From contig NZ_JBAMME010000370.1 in assembly GCF_039793925.1 (NCBI RefSeq), positions 8,614 to 72,613 on the forward strand: a stretch of DNA of 64,000 nt. Reading direction: 5' to 3'. A program made the position numbers and the translations under genes. The notes below the pieces were generated by a model. The model did no database searches. It saw nothing but the letters and a program-made list of their open reading frames with translations, and was not told where the DNA came from. The DNA is from Thermogutta sp039793925. GTDB taxonomy: Bacteria; Planctomycetota; Planctomycetia; Pirellulales; Thermoguttaceae. The stretch's first letter is position 1; each line of letters starts with the position of its first letter. Of this stretch, positions 26,178-34,851 are shown piece after piece.

Positions 26178-27092
26178 ATGAGTCAGGCGTTCGTCACTCG
26201 CCGGGATTTTGTCAAGGCAACGGGGGTTGCTGTGCTGGCCGGTGGGCTCACCGGCTTTCCATTACGGGTGTCGCTGGCAGAAGGACAGCGATTGGCGGAA
26301 GGCGCCCCTCACGCCGAAAAGCTCGGCTGGCGCCTCGGCTGCCAGGCCTACACATTCAATCGCTTCACGTTTTATGAAGCCATTGAAAAGACGGCGTCCC
26401 TGGGCCTCCATTACATTGAAGCTTACCCGGGCCAAACCCTATCCAAGGAGAAACCCGACGCCAAGACCAATGATTCACTGTCCGCTGCGGATCGAAAAGA
26501 AGTCAAAAAACGGCTTGCCGACGCCGGCTTGAAGCTCGTCAATTACGGCGTGGTGGGACTGCCAGCTAATGAAGAAGCATGTCGCCGGGTGTTTGACTTC
26601 GCGAAAGACATGGGCATCGAGACAATTGTTTCCGAGCCCCCCTTCGATGCCTTCGACATCATTGAAAAGTTGTGCGACGAGTACCAAATCAACGTCGCCA
26701 TCCATAACCACCCCAAACCCTCAACCTACTGGAACCCCGACACAGTCCTCAAAGTCTGCGAAGGACGGAGCAAGCGAATCGGTGCCTGTGCTGATACGGG
26801 ACACTGGATGCGTTCGGAAATCAATCCCCTGGAAGCTATCAAGAAACTGGAAGGCCGGATTATCTGCTTCCATTTCAAAGACCTCAACCGTTACGGGATG
26901 GCTGCCCATGACGTGCCCTGGGGTACCGGTCAGGCAGACGTCCCTGCGCTCCTCAAAGAAATCAAACGCCAGGGGCTGAAAGCAGTGTTCTCCATTGAAT
27001 ATGAGTACAATTGGGAAAACTCCCTGCCCGAAATTGCAGAATGCGTCAAGTTCTTTGACAAGGTGGCGGCAGAGCTTTTAAACTCCGGCTGA
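26178..27092 (+). CDS. Tat-exported sugar phosphate isomerase/epimerase-like protein
   Basis: 304 residues. The ATG at 26178 follows AAAAGGAG by 7 bases; earlier in-frame codons lack a site. The N-terminus (TRRDFVKATGVAVLAGGLTG) is a twin-arginine signal. The mature part is a xylose-isomerase-like TIM barrel: FTFYEAIEKTASLGLHYIEAYPG, IVSEPPFDAF, VAIHNHPKPSTYW, CADTGHWMRS and HFKDLN carry the Glu, His and Asp residues that usually bind the metal. Exported members are abundant in planctomycetes and are thought to process sugars or sugar acids outside the cytoplasm; the substrate cannot be read from sequence. A strong terminator lies 143 bases downstream. Confidence 0.9.
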   Translation: MSQAFVTRRDFVKATGVAVLAGGLTGFPLRVSLAEGQRLAEGAPHAEKLGWRLGCQAYTFNRFTFYEAIEKTASLGLHYIEAYPGQTLSKEKPDAKTNDSLSAADRKEVKKRLADAGLKLVNYGVVGLPANEEACRRVFDFAKDMGIETIVSEPPFDAFDIIEKLCDEYQINVAIHNHPKPSTYWNPDTVLKVCEGRSKRIGACADTGHWMRSEINPLEAIKKLEGRIICFHFKDLNRYGMAAHDVPWGTGQADVPALLKEIKRQGLKAVFSIEYEYNWENSLPEIAECVKFFDKVAAELLNSG

Positions 27093-27234
27093 ACCTTTGA
27101 GACGGGCCGGGACGGTTTTCTGCCAAGGTGAGGTCCTCGAAGGAACCGTTCGCGTTCGTCCATCACCCAGGCCGTTTCCCCGGTGGTTGTTCGCCGCCAG
27201 GATTGAGGAGCTTGAACATCGCGACAGCCACTTC

Positions 27235-27259
27235 GGCCGCCCGTGTTGGGCGGCCTTTT
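27235..27259 (+). terminator. Intrinsic terminator
   Basis: A perfect 8-bp GC stem, GGCCGCCC (27235-27242) and GGGCGGCC (27248-27255), with loop GTGTT, is followed by TTTTCTTC. It ends the transcript of the sugar isomerase gene, 143 bases after its stop. Confidence 0.85.
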
Positions 27260-27414
27260 CTTCGGCGCTCAGTTCCCCAATTTCGAAACCCAACGCCCGA
27301 GGGTGCCCCGGTTAGGCCAAGCCGAGACAGTGGACACTTCGTCACTCCGATACATTCCTATCTTCTGTGGCTGCAATCACTTACGGCAGTGCATGCACCT
27401 CACGAGCACGCCGG

Positions 27415-27525
27415 ACAGCAAAAAGTTTTCGGATTAGACTTGACTTCTCCCCTCCGTTGCGCCACAGTCTTTGCCACAGTTTCAACGTGCTGTTGCAATG
27501 AGAGGGGTGTCAAGTCTTTTGCTGT
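27415..27525. repeat. 111-base nested inverted-repeat element
   Basis: Three co-linear arm pairs nest in one another. ACAGCAAAA (27415-27423) pairs with TTTTGCTGT (27517-27525). AGACTTGAC (27436-27444) pairs with GTCAAGTCT (27509-27517). CCCCTC (27449-27454) pairs with GAGGGG (27502-27507). Inside, CGTTG (27455-27459) can pair with CAACG (27483-27487), and the tip holds two GCCACAGT copies (27461-27468, 27473-27480). The left arm carries a 12-base insertion (27424-27435). About 24 nested pairs plus the inner stem are far more than chance would give. It could be a mobile-element remnant, an RNA or a large operator. Confidence 0.7.
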
Positions 27526-27603
27526 GCCCGCTTGAGTCCCTCTACAATGGGCGGTGGCCCCACGCAGTTTATCGACGAATGCTGAGCAGAGCCCAGTCTT
27601 AAT

Positions 27604-27667
27604 AGTTATTCGGCTCCGTCCATTGTGGGCAGAGTGTACGGTAGGTCATAACAAAAAAGTTATTTGG
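27604..27667 (+). promoter_or_regulatory. AGTTAT boxes upstream of ribbon-helix-helix gene
   Basis: Near-identical AGTTATTCGG (27604-27613) and AGTTATTTGG (27658-27667) are 54 bases apart. The second also forms a perfect ATAAC-N6-GTTAT palindrome (27648-27663). They end 8 bases before the GAGGAGGG ribosome-binding site. Ribbon-helix-helix regulators often bind such short repeated boxes and control their own gene. Confidence 0.4.
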
Positions 27668-27690
27668 GGAATTCGAGGAGGGATTGGCTG

Positions 27691-28197
27691 ATGGATCTAG
27701 CTGACAGTCTCCGCAGGATGGAAACCACAGAAACAGTCGAAGAACGCTGCCGGAAGGTCGAAGAAAAAGCGGATCAACTCTTCGCGGCGGGCGTGGCATG
27801 GACCACGTTTTTCAAAGAACTCCTGGGACCGGAGGGCCTGGTCCGGCAACTTTTCCCCACGCCTGAGGAACTCACTCGGTTCGAGCAAACGGCCACCCAT
27901 CGAAAGGTTCAGGAAATGCTTGCCGGATTGCGCCGAGTCCAGGAGGGCCGAGCGGCAAAAACCGAGGCCGTCAGCGTGATCACTCTCAGGATTCCAAAGA
28001 GCCTTCACGATGCCCTCGCCGAAGAGGCTCATGCTTTGAAGACCAGTATTAACCGACTGTGCATCTCAAAGCTTGCCCAACTGATCGACGCGCGACTTGT
28101 GCCGCCACTACGGCAATTTGAACGACGCGGGGAAATCACTGTGCAAGACAGAGGCGAGCGTTCGCAGACATCCGACGGACTCCCCGAACGAGAATAG
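27691..28197 (+). CDS. Ribbon-helix-helix (HicB/Arc-like) protein
   Basis: 168 residues, starting at the ATG that follows GAGGAGGG by 8 bases. Residues 1-90 are helical and charged with no family I recognise. About residues 95-130 read VSVITLRIPKSLHDALAEEAHALKTSINRLCISKL, the strand-helix-helix pattern of RHH DNA-binding domains as found at the C-terminus of HicB-type antitoxins (RIPKSLHxxLxxxAxxxxxSxNxxxxxxL). There is no HicA-like toxin or any second small gene next to it; rnpB follows on the other strand. So it is more likely a stand-alone regulator than half of a toxin-antitoxin pair. Confidence 0.75.
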   Translation: MDLADSLRRMETTETVEERCRKVEEKADQLFAAGVAWTTFFKELLGPEGLVRQLFPTPEELTRFEQTATHRKVQEMLAGLRRVQEGRAAKTEAVSVITLRIPKSLHDALAEEAHALKTSINRLCISKLAQLIDARLVPPLRQFERRGEITVQDRGERSQTSDGLPERE

Positions 28198-28248
28198 CGG
28201 CCAGCAGAATGAGTAGCCTGAGATGGCGCGGTGATCCGAAAAAGTTAA

Positions 28249-28657
28249 GGAGCACGAGGGCGGGCCTGTAAGCCGGGTTCTGTACCCTGGTGCCTTCCAG
28301 GGTGATGGCCATTTATCTAGGAGGCCGATTGCTCGGCCCCTCTAGCGGTCTACCCGGGGGTCGAATGTGGCGGTCGGGATCACCCGCGGAGGCTTGCACC
28401 TCACTTCCCCCTGCTTGACCTTGCTCCCGGTGGGGTTTGCCTAGCCAGACCGGTCACCCGGCCTGCTGGTGAGCTCTTACCTCACCCTTTCACCCTTACC
28501 GCGCGGTGGGCACCGCGAGGCGGTCTAGTTTCTGTGGCACTTTCCCTAGCCTTTCGGCCGGTGGGCGTTACCCACCACCGTGATCCCGAGGAGCCCGGAC
28601 TTTCCTCCCGCCCGGCGACAGACCGGGCCGGCGGCCATCCAGCCCGCTCCGTGCTCC
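28249..28657 (-). ncRNA. rnpB: RNase P RNA (bacterial class A)
   Basis: About 409 bases on the minus strand. The 5' end has GAGGAAAGTCCGGGCTCC, the conserved P4 half; the middle has ACAGAAACTAGACCGCC; the 3' part has AGAACCCGGCTTACAGG. The ends pair to form P1: GAGCAC at the 5' end with GTGCTC at the 3' end, then further GC pairs. The ribozyme removes 5' leaders from pre-tRNA. A TATAAT lies 8 bases before the 5' end. The exact ends are set from the P1 helix and may shift by a few bases. Confidence 0.95.
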
Positions 28658-28664
28658 ATAACAC

Positions 28665-28670
28665 ATTATA
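28665..28670 (-). promoter_or_regulatory. -10 box of rnpB
   Basis: TATAAT on the minus strand, in the context CGTATAATG, 8 bases upstream of the inferred rnpB 5' end. It overlaps the stop codon of the radical SAM gene at 28666-28668. No good -35 hexamer is visible at the usual distance. The same CGTATAATG context precedes tRNA-Cys. Confidence 0.6.
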
Positions 28671-29715
28671 CGTTTCGGCCCATCTCGCCCTCACGAGTTG
28701 CGATCGGAGCGTACTCTGGCATCCGGTCCCACAACTTCCCCTGGTATGTATCCCGTTCCTCCAAAAGTCGCTGGATCCGTTGGAGGGTGCCTGATTTATC
28801 ACGACACCACTCGGGGGCGATTAAATACGCATCCGAGGTCTCGGCCGTGAGCCGTTCGATGACGATCGCTGGCGAAATTCTCTCCAGTGCAGCCACAACC
28901 AGCTCTGCGTATTCATCCTGCTCAAGCGGGCGATACATCCCGGCCTCGTAAATTCGCGCCAGCGCGGTATCGCGTGCTACGTACAGGTTGTGAATTTTGA
29001 CAGCATGAATAGGCAGATCCCGCAGGGCGCAAATGGTGCCCAGCATCATTTCTGCGGTTTCCCCCGGTAAGCCGAACATGACGTGGGCACACACCCTGAG
29101 ATTTCGCGCTGCGCACGCCCACACGGCCTGGCAAAAATCCTCGAACGTGTGTCCGCGATTGATACGGCGAAGCGTGGCGTCATGGGCTGATTGCAAGCCG
29201 ATCTCCACACTCACCCAGGTTTTCTCACTCAACTCCGCCAGAAAGTCCAATACATCTGGGGGGAGGCAGTCTGGCCGCGTGCCGATCGCCAACCCCACAA
29301 CGCCGGGAACAGTGACGGCTTCTGAGAACATCGCCTTGAGGACCGGCAATGGTGCGTACGTATTGGTCCCCGGTTGAAAATAGGCGATGAATCTATCGAG
29401 CGCCCGCCGTTTCTTGAAGTTTTCAATGGAATTGCGAATTTGCTCTGCAATGGAGGTAGGTTGGTCGTAACGCCGGCTGGGACTGAAACTCGCGATATTG
29501 CAAAATGTGCACCCAAAGCGGCTGATTGTTCCGTCAGCATTTGGACAGTGAAAGCCGCCGTCGACGCTGATTTTCCAGGTTTCTCCCCCAAAGGTGTGCC
29601 GATAATACAGACTAAGGTTAAAGTAGCGTTTTCCCAACGCGCGCCAATCAACCGCCGGAACAGCCGGTGAAGAGTGGCCAATCCCAGACGTGTCTATTTG
29701 TTGACGTTCGCGCAT
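28666..29715 (-). CDS. Radical SAM protein, YhcC / TIGR01212 type
   Basis: 349 residues. The iron-sulfur ligands are Cys57, Cys69 and Cys72 in CPNADGTISRFGCTFCN, the wide spacing that marks this family apart from the usual CxxxCxxC. It also has AYFQPGTNTYAP, LAIGTRPDCLPP and WVSVEIGLQSAHD, and ends with the conserved WCRDKSGTLQRIQ, typical of YhcC-like proteins. These are related to Elp3/MiaB-type radical SAM enzymes and are suspected of RNA modification, but the substrate is not settled. It reads into the RNase P RNA gene on the same strand. Confidence 0.9.
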   Translation of the reverse strand: MRERQQIDTSGIGHSSPAVPAVDWRALGKRYFNLSLYYRHTFGGETWKISVDGGFHCPNADGTISRFGCTFCNIASFSPSRRYDQPTSIAEQIRNSIENFKKRRALDRFIAYFQPGTNTYAPLPVLKAMFSEAVTVPGVVGLAIGTRPDCLPPDVLDFLAELSEKTWVSVEIGLQSAHDATLRRINRGHTFEDFCQAVWACAARNLRVCAHVMFGLPGETAEMMLGTICALRDLPIHAVKIHNLYVARDTALARIYEAGMYRPLEQDEYAELVVAALERISPAIVIERLTAETSDAYLIAPEWCRDKSGTLQRIQRLLEERDTYQGKLWDRMPEYAPIATREGEMGRNV

Positions 29716-29819
29716 TTCGGGCTTACACTAAAAGGGCGGTTTCCAAAAGTAACCTAGGTTCTAAGGGCATCGTAAGGGCGCAGCAGAAACTTTTCAAGGA
29801 ACAGAGAACAGGCAATCCT

Positions 29820-30332
29820 ATGTTTGGAGAGCTGATCCCCCTTGGTGGTGGTGACCCCATCCCCTTGCTGAAGAAAAGGCTGATCGTAGGACGCAGAGAG
29901 AACTGTGACATTGTCCTTCGATTCTCGAATGTGTCCGGCCAGCACTGCGAGCTGTTCGTCGTCTCGGGATACTGGTACGTGCGCGACCTGAACAGTACGA
30001 ACGGCGTCAAAGTGAATGGCGTCCGGGTAAAAGAGCGCCGCCTCGATCCAGGTTCAATCCTCTCTATCGCCAAGCATCAATACGAAATCCGGTATAATCC
30101 TATTGAGCTGGGGGCGGTAGGACCACCGCCTCCCGACACTTTGGAACAGGACATTTTCGCGCAATCCCTGTTAGAACGGGCAGGATTGGTAAAGCCGAAG
30201 CGAACCGAAGAGGAGGTGACGCCGTCGAAGCCAGGGACGGACAAGGAAAAACAGGAAACACTTTCCGATCATGATGAGCCGCGGTACGATGTTCTTGAAG
30301 GTTTGCGACGACCGGGACCGCAATCTCGGTAA
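29820..30332 (+). CDS. FHA domain protein
   Basis: 170 residues. An FHA domain fills about residues 15-85: LIVGRRENCDIVLRFSNVSGQHCEL has the Gly-Arg, Ser and His of the phosphothreonine-binding face, followed by WYVRDLNSTNGVKVNG. The last 80 residues are charged and probably disordered. FHA domains bind phosphothreonine on partner proteins, so this is an adaptor in Ser/Thr kinase signalling; no kinase is in the window. I used the ATG at 29820, the true start of the conserved part; the frame is open upstream. It lies before rsgA and hflX on the same strand. Confidence 0.88.
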   Translation: MFGELIPLGGGDPIPLLKKRLIVGRRENCDIVLRFSNVSGQHCELFVVSGYWYVRDLNSTNGVKVNGVRVKERRLDPGSILSIAKHQYEIRYNPIELGAVGPPPPDTLEQDIFAQSLLERAGLVKPKRTEEEVTPSKPGTDKEKQETLSDHDEPRYDVLEGLRRPGPQSR

Positions 30333-30335
30333 TCC

Positions 30336-30369
30336 TCTGCTGTTGAGCAGAAGTAACAGATTTTTGACA
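30336..30369 (+). terminator. Weak possible terminator after FHA gene
   Basis: A 6-bp stem TCTGCT (30336-30341) / AGCAGA (30346-30351) with loop GTTG. The T-run (TTTTT) begins about 9 bases later, further than in typical intrinsic terminators. Confidence 0.25.
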
Positions 30370-30428
30370 GCGGGACCTTCACTTTAATTCCACTTCGGAG
30401 ACGGCCCGAACGGCGCGTCACGGGTTAG

Positions 30429-31592
30429 ATGGGTAAAGACCGCAGGAAGAAGTATCGGGTTGAGTTTCGGAAGAATCGTGCTCCCAGAACCAGGGACAAA
30501 GATCTCACCGACCGAGTCCTGAGCGAAGAAGAGGTTCTTGACGACGATTTGGTCCGGGAAGAGCGGGTCGGGGGGAAAAATGAGCTGACCCGGCGGGGGA
30601 CAGTTATCGGAGAAGACGTCTCTGAAAAGGCCGAGTCCCCGCTCCCTGTGGTGCTTCCCGCTCGACATCCCGATAGCAGAATGGGTCGGGTCATCGCCGT
30701 TCAAGGGCTGATGTGTCTCGTCGAAGATGAAGAGGGCAACTCGTATCGCTGCGTTGTGAGACGGCTTCTCAAGCGGCTGGCGACAGACCAGCGCCATGTC
30801 GTGGTGACCGGCGACAAAGTTTACTTTTATCCACTGCCGGAAAATCCCAGCGAAGGCGTCATTGAGTCGGTCCTGCCCCGCCGCGGCAGTATCAGCCGGG
30901 AATCCAAGGGTAAGCAGCATGTGATTGTCAGCAATGTCGATCAGGTGGTCGTTGTCAGCAGTGCGGCCATGCCGCGGATCAAGCCTCACCTGATCGACCG
31001 GATGATCGTGGCGGCGGAAAAGTCAGGGGTAGAACCTGTTATATGCATCAACAAGGTGGATCTGGTCGACCGAGCAGATCTCATGCCGCTTGTAGGGCTT
31101 TACAGCCAATTGGGCTACCGAGTGCTTTTGGTCAGCGCGCTGAGCGGCTTTGGATTGTCAGCCCTGATCCGCACCCTCAAAGACCGCGTGAGCGTCCTGG
31201 CCGGTCAAAGTGGGGTGGGCAAATCCTCGCTCCTTAACGCGCTCGATCCCGACCTAAAAATCCCCACGGCTCCGGTGAGCGAGGACACCGAAAAAGGTCG
31301 GCATACCACCACCACAGCCCGACTATACCGGTTCCGTTTTGGGGGATACGTTGCAGACACCCCTGGAATCAGACAATTTCAACCATGGGACCTGGAGCCA
31401 GAAGAAGTGGCCAACTACTTCCGCGATCTCCGTCCGTACGTCAACCGATGTAAGTTCCCCAATTGCCTTCACATCCAAGAAACGGATTGTGGCGTCAAGG
31501 ATGCTGTGGCAGATGGCTGGATCGACGAACGGCGTTACGAAAGCTACTGTCACCTTGTCCTTGATGAAGAAGTTGAGGTTGAAGAAGAATGA
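30429..31592 (+). CDS. rsgA: Ribosome biogenesis GTPase RsgA
   Basis: 387 residues. RsgA is a circularly permuted GTPase that checks late 30S maturation and releases RbfA. The order of motifs shows the permutation: an OB fold first (about 80-150), then NKVD (G4, about 207-210), SALSG (G5), then GQSGVGKSSLLN (G1, about 258), TTTTAR (G2) and DTPG (G3). The C-terminal zinc-binding motif is present: CKFPNCLHIQETDC. The first 70 residues are a charged, poorly ordered extension that is longer than usual. hflX follows at once on the same strand. Confidence 0.95.
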   Translation: MGKDRRKKYRVEFRKNRAPRTRDKDLTDRVLSEEEVLDDDLVREERVGGKNELTRRGTVIGEDVSEKAESPLPVVLPARHPDSRMGRVIAVQGLMCLVEDEEGNSYRCVVRRLLKRLATDQRHVVVTGDKVYFYPLPENPSEGVIESVLPRRGSISRESKGKQHVIVSNVDQVVVVSSAAMPRIKPHLIDRMIVAAEKSGVEPVICINKVDLVDRADLMPLVGLYSQLGYRVLLVSALSGFGLSALIRTLKDRVSVLAGQSGVGKSSLLNALDPDLKIPTAPVSEDTEKGRHTTTTARLYRFRFGGYVADTPGIRQFQPWDLEPEEVANYFRDLRPYVNRCKFPNCLHIQETDCGVKDAVADGWIDERRYESYCHLVLDEEVEVEEE

Positions 31593-31688
31593 AACCAGAG
31601 TCAAAGCAAGTTATTCGCAACAATTCGCGGTAAAGAGGTCTAGCGTGAATCCAATAACTCCGTCGTCTGGGAGGAGGTGTGTATCGCT

Positions 31689-33092
31689 GTGAAACGCCGG
31701 AACGGCACGACGATTCGATTGGGTCGCGAACCCGAAAAAGCGGTACTGGTAGGGGTTATTCTCCCCACAACAACGGTTGAAGACCCTCCGCTTGCTGAAC
31801 TGGCCGGTTTGGCGGACGCTGCAGGTATCGACGTCGTCGGTCAGGTCACGCAGCGCCGCTTGGCACCCGATGCCGCCACCTTTATCGGTCGTGGAAAACT
31901 GGAGGACGTGAAAAAACTCGTTCGCAGCCTCCGCGCTGACCTGGTCATTTTTGATAACGACCTCTCGCCTGCGCAGGGCCGCAATATCGAAAAGGAAGTC
32001 GGTGCCCGGGTTCTCGATCGGACGCAACTGATCCTCGATATTTTCGCCCGGCGTGCCCAAACATACGAAGCCCAGCTCGCGGTGGAGCTAGCACAGCTTG
32101 AGTACACGTTACCCAGGCTCAAGCGAATGTGGACCCACTTGGAACGCCAGACGAAAGGTGGCGTGGGGCTCCGTGGACCAGGTGAAAAGCAACTCGAAAT
32201 GGACCGGCGTCTTATCGCCCATCGCATTCACGAGCTACGCAGCGAACTGCAGGTCATCCATCGCCGGCGGCAGCGTGAGGTCATCGCACGCAAGCAGTTT
32301 AAAACGGTATCCCTGGTGGGTTACACGAACGCGGGCAAAAGCACCCTCATGAATGCGCTCACCCACGCCAATGTGTATGTTGAAGATGCACTCTTCGCCA
32401 CGCTGGATACACGCACACGGCGATGGCAACTTCCGGGATGGGGACCGGTGTTGCTCAGCGATACGGTGGGCTTTATTCGCGATCTTCCCCATCATCTCAT
32501 CGCCAGTTTCAAAGCCACCCTTGAAGAGGCAAGACAGGCAGACTTGCTGCTCCATGTAGCCGACGGAAGTAATCCCGCCGTTCTCCAGCAAATCAGCTCT
32601 GCCTACCGCGTGCTCGAAGAAATCGGGATCGAAGGCAAAGACACCATCCTGGTTATCAACAAGATCGACCGCATTGCGGATCGCCGCCGTGTGGACACGT
32701 TGCTCGAGCGCTATCCCCAGGCCCTTCCCATCAGCGCACAAACGGGGGAAGGTCTTGCGCAACTAACACAAATGGTGTCTGAGCTTCTGGCCCGCAAGTT
32801 CATCGAGGTCGATGTAGAAACGACGGTGGATAACGCCCGCGTGGCAGTTTTTGTGAAGACCCATGGAGAAGTGTTTTCGCAGCGGTATCACCATGAGAAT
32901 CGCCTTACCATTCGCTGCCGTCTACCGGAGGAGTATCTTTCCCAAATTGAGCGGCTCGGGGCGTCGGTCCACCGGAGGCGGCACAACAGCTCGGGCCAGG
33001 AGCGAGACTTGGCTTACGCACTATTGCAGCCCCGAACGGAACGTGAAGCAACAGGCGGGCTTCTTGGCGACGCTCCCGAAGAAACAGGCTGA
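31689..33092 (+). CDS. hflX: Ribosome-associated GTPase HflX
   Basis: 467 residues. HflX binds stalled or hibernating 70S ribosomes and splits them, mainly after heat or other stress. The N-terminal domain has FIGRGKLEDVK and VIFDNDLSPAQGRNIE; the linker has GGVGLRGPGEKQLEMDRR. The GTPase motifs are GYTNAGKSTL (about 209), a G2 region FATLDTRTRR, DTVGF and NKID. I chose the GTG at 31689, about 11 bases after GGAGGAGG; a GTG at 31677 overlaps that site. Together with rsgA upstream it forms a two-gene ribosome GTPase unit. Confidence 0.94.
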   Translation: MKRRNGTTIRLGREPEKAVLVGVILPTTTVEDPPLAELAGLADAAGIDVVGQVTQRRLAPDAATFIGRGKLEDVKKLVRSLRADLVIFDNDLSPAQGRNIEKEVGARVLDRTQLILDIFARRAQTYEAQLAVELAQLEYTLPRLKRMWTHLERQTKGGVGLRGPGEKQLEMDRRLIAHRIHELRSELQVIHRRRQREVIARKQFKTVSLVGYTNAGKSTLMNALTHANVYVEDALFATLDTRTRRWQLPGWGPVLLSDTVGFIRDLPHHLIASFKATLEEARQADLLLHVADGSNPAVLQQISSAYRVLEEIGIEGKDTILVINKIDRIADRRRVDTLLERYPQALPISAQTGEGLAQLTQMVSELLARKFIEVDVETTVDNARVAVFVKTHGEVFSQRYHHENRLTIRCRLPEEYLSQIERLGASVHRRRHNSSGQERDLAYALLQPRTEREATGGLLGDAPEETG

Positions 33093-33187
33093 GTACCCCC
33101 GAAATTGATCAGACCTTGTCTTGTGCGCCGTTATCCACTACGCTGACATCGCAGTCGAGACGGTTGGCCCTCCAGGAACTGGGAACT

Positions 33188-33980
33188 ATGGCCAGACGCG
33201 ACCTCCATAACGTGCGGGCTCTCATTACAGGGACATCAAGTGGTATTGGCCGGGCCCTGGTGGAGGCCCTTCTGCCATATCAACCCCGAATTGTAGCGGT
33301 TGCCCGACGTGCAGAACGGCTTGCTGAACTTGCTGAAAAAGGACGCTCTTTCGGGGCCGAAGTCTTTCCCTTCGCCTGTGACCTCTGTGATCCCGCCGCT
33401 CGCCGAGACGCAGTGAACTTCGCGGCAGATAAGCTGGAAGCTATCGACTTACTGGTTAACAACGCCGGAACGGGTGCCCTGGGCCGTTTCGAGGATACAC
33501 CTCCCGAAATCCTACGGCACGTTATGGAGCTCAATTTCTTCGCGCCCGTGGAAATCACCTATTACACCCTGCCGCTTCTCAAAAAAGGGCGACAGCCAAT
33601 TATCGTGAACGTGAGTTCGATTCTGGGTCATCGCGGCATCCCCTGGAGGGCCTATTACTGTGCGAGTAAGTTCGCACTCCACGGTTTCAGCGAAGCAATC
33701 CGGGCGGAGTTGACCCGACATGGGGTCGATGTGCTCATCGTCAGTCCCGGCCGCACACGCACGGAACTTTTCGACGGGCCTCTCGAAAAGGGTAAGGAAC
33801 CGGCCTGGCCAGAACCAGCACCCGTCTCCCCGGAGTATGTTGCNNNNNNNNNNGCGCATGGTACGGGCCATCAAAAGAGGCAGTGCAGAAATCATCCCCC
33901 ATGCATGGGGGAAGGGTATGGTTCTGCTGAGCAGGATGGCCCCGCGGCTGATGGATTGGATTCTGAAACGCTACGCCTGA
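33188..33980 (+). CDS. Short-chain dehydrogenase, interrupted by assembly gap
   Basis: An SDR of about 260 residues. The NAD(P) motif is TGTSSGIG, then NNAG, the catalytic Ser in NVSSILG, and YYCASK with the Tyr and Lys. A run of 10 N at 33844-33853 splits it and puts the two halves in different frames. If the N run is deleted completely, the frame rejoins as EYVARMVRAIKRG, the expected SDR pattern, and reads to the stop at 33978-33980. So the gene is very likely intact and the N run a placeholder. The substrate is unknown; membrane-lipid, sugar and polyketide SDRs all share these motifs. The start is the ATG at 33188. Confidence 0.85.
33844..33853. other. Assembly gap (10 N)
   Basis: Ten N inside the SDR gene. 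Reading-frame analysis supports a true missing length that is a multiple of three, and zero gives the best SDR sequence. Confidence 0.95.
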
Positions 33981-34149
33981 GATTGCTGCCTTGCCGGGTC
34001 CCTTTTCTCATGCGATGCCCAACTGGATTTCTTCTTATTTCGTACTTTTGCTTTCTTCGCCCGTTTAACTAAAATATTTCATATAGCCAGGACACCTAGT
34101 TTAACAGCACGAGGGATGTCTTCATCATTGGCACGGCAAGGCATACGAC

Positions 34150-34851
34150 ATGGGCTACCCCTTCTTGAGAGTTATCGGAATCGGCTTTCTCGTCATCGCT
34201 GGTCTGCGCACCGCCACGTGGCTTTCCATGGGCGGGACGGATCCGGCAGCCGTTCAAGCAAATCTCGCCGAGGCCCCCAAAACCAGCTCGTCCCCTCAAA
34301 TGGAGGCTCCCACCACCCAGCGGGAACAAGACTTTCAGTCGAAAGGCGACACTCAAGTCCGCACGGAGATTGTGCGTCGGCTCCTAAAAGCGCTCGACAA
34401 TCTCCCGAATGTCGATCCGAAACAAAAACGGGAACTGCGTCGCATCCTCCTCGATTCCGACAAGCAACTTGTGCAGGCGGTGAAGTCTCCCGAAACACCG
34501 CGTGCAACCTCTGAACAATCCGAGAGGAAAGAGCAGAAACCCTCAACAGATGGGGGCAAATCTCCATCTTTCGAAGGACCAAAGTCACCGGTCATTAAGG
34601 CGTTGCTCGACCTCTTGGACGACATTCCGCAGGACGATCTCGCAGACCATGATTCCCGACAAACAGACACATTGCGAGAGAACCTTATTCAAGCCGACAA
34701 GATCCTTTCCCAACACCTGGGGCGATCCGCCGTGAACCGAATCAAGGCGGCTAATCGCAAGCCAACTGTTCCACGCGTATTCAACCCACCGCGTAAAGCA
34801 CAGGTGCCACCATCTCAACAGAACGCCGAATCAGAAAAGACCACTCAATGA
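34150..34851 (+). CDS. Membrane-anchored protein with internal duplication
   Basis: 233 residues. One N-terminal hydrophobic segment (about 5-25, FLRVIGIGFLVIAGLRT) acts as signal or anchor. Two helical segments of about 40 residues look duplicated: about 75-112 (VRRLLKALDNLPNVD... to LVQAV) and about 149-191 (VIKALLDLLDDIPQDD... to LSQHLG). They are joined by Ser/Lys/Glu-rich linkers. I do not recognise a family. The ATG at 34150 follows a weak GGCAAGG. The next gene on the strand is the TPR protein. Confidence 0.65.
   Translation: MGYPFLRVIGIGFLVIAGLRTATWLSMGGTDPAAVQANLAEAPKTSSSPQMEAPTTQREQDFQSKGDTQVRTEIVRRLLKALDNLPNVDPKQKRELRRILLDSDKQLVQAVKSPETPRATSEQSERKEQKPSTDGGKSPSFEGPKSPVIKALLDLLDDIPQDDLADHDSRQTDTLRENLIQADKILSQHLGRSAVNRIKAANRKPTVPRVFNPPRKAQVPPSQQNAESEKTTQ

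Larger units (their letters stand above)
27093..27690. other. Long intergenic region with terminator, nested hairpin and operator-like boxes
   Basis: 598 bases with no supported protein gene. From left to right it holds an intrinsic terminator (27235-27259), a large nested inverted repeat (27415-27525) and AGTTAT-type boxes just before the ribbon-helix-helix gene (27604-27667). Each is listed separately. Confidence 0.6.

Noticed and set aside
27691..28197. Type II toxin-antitoxin pair
   Set aside because: Only the antitoxin-like RHH domain is present; there is no small toxin gene in the adjacent DNA on either strand.
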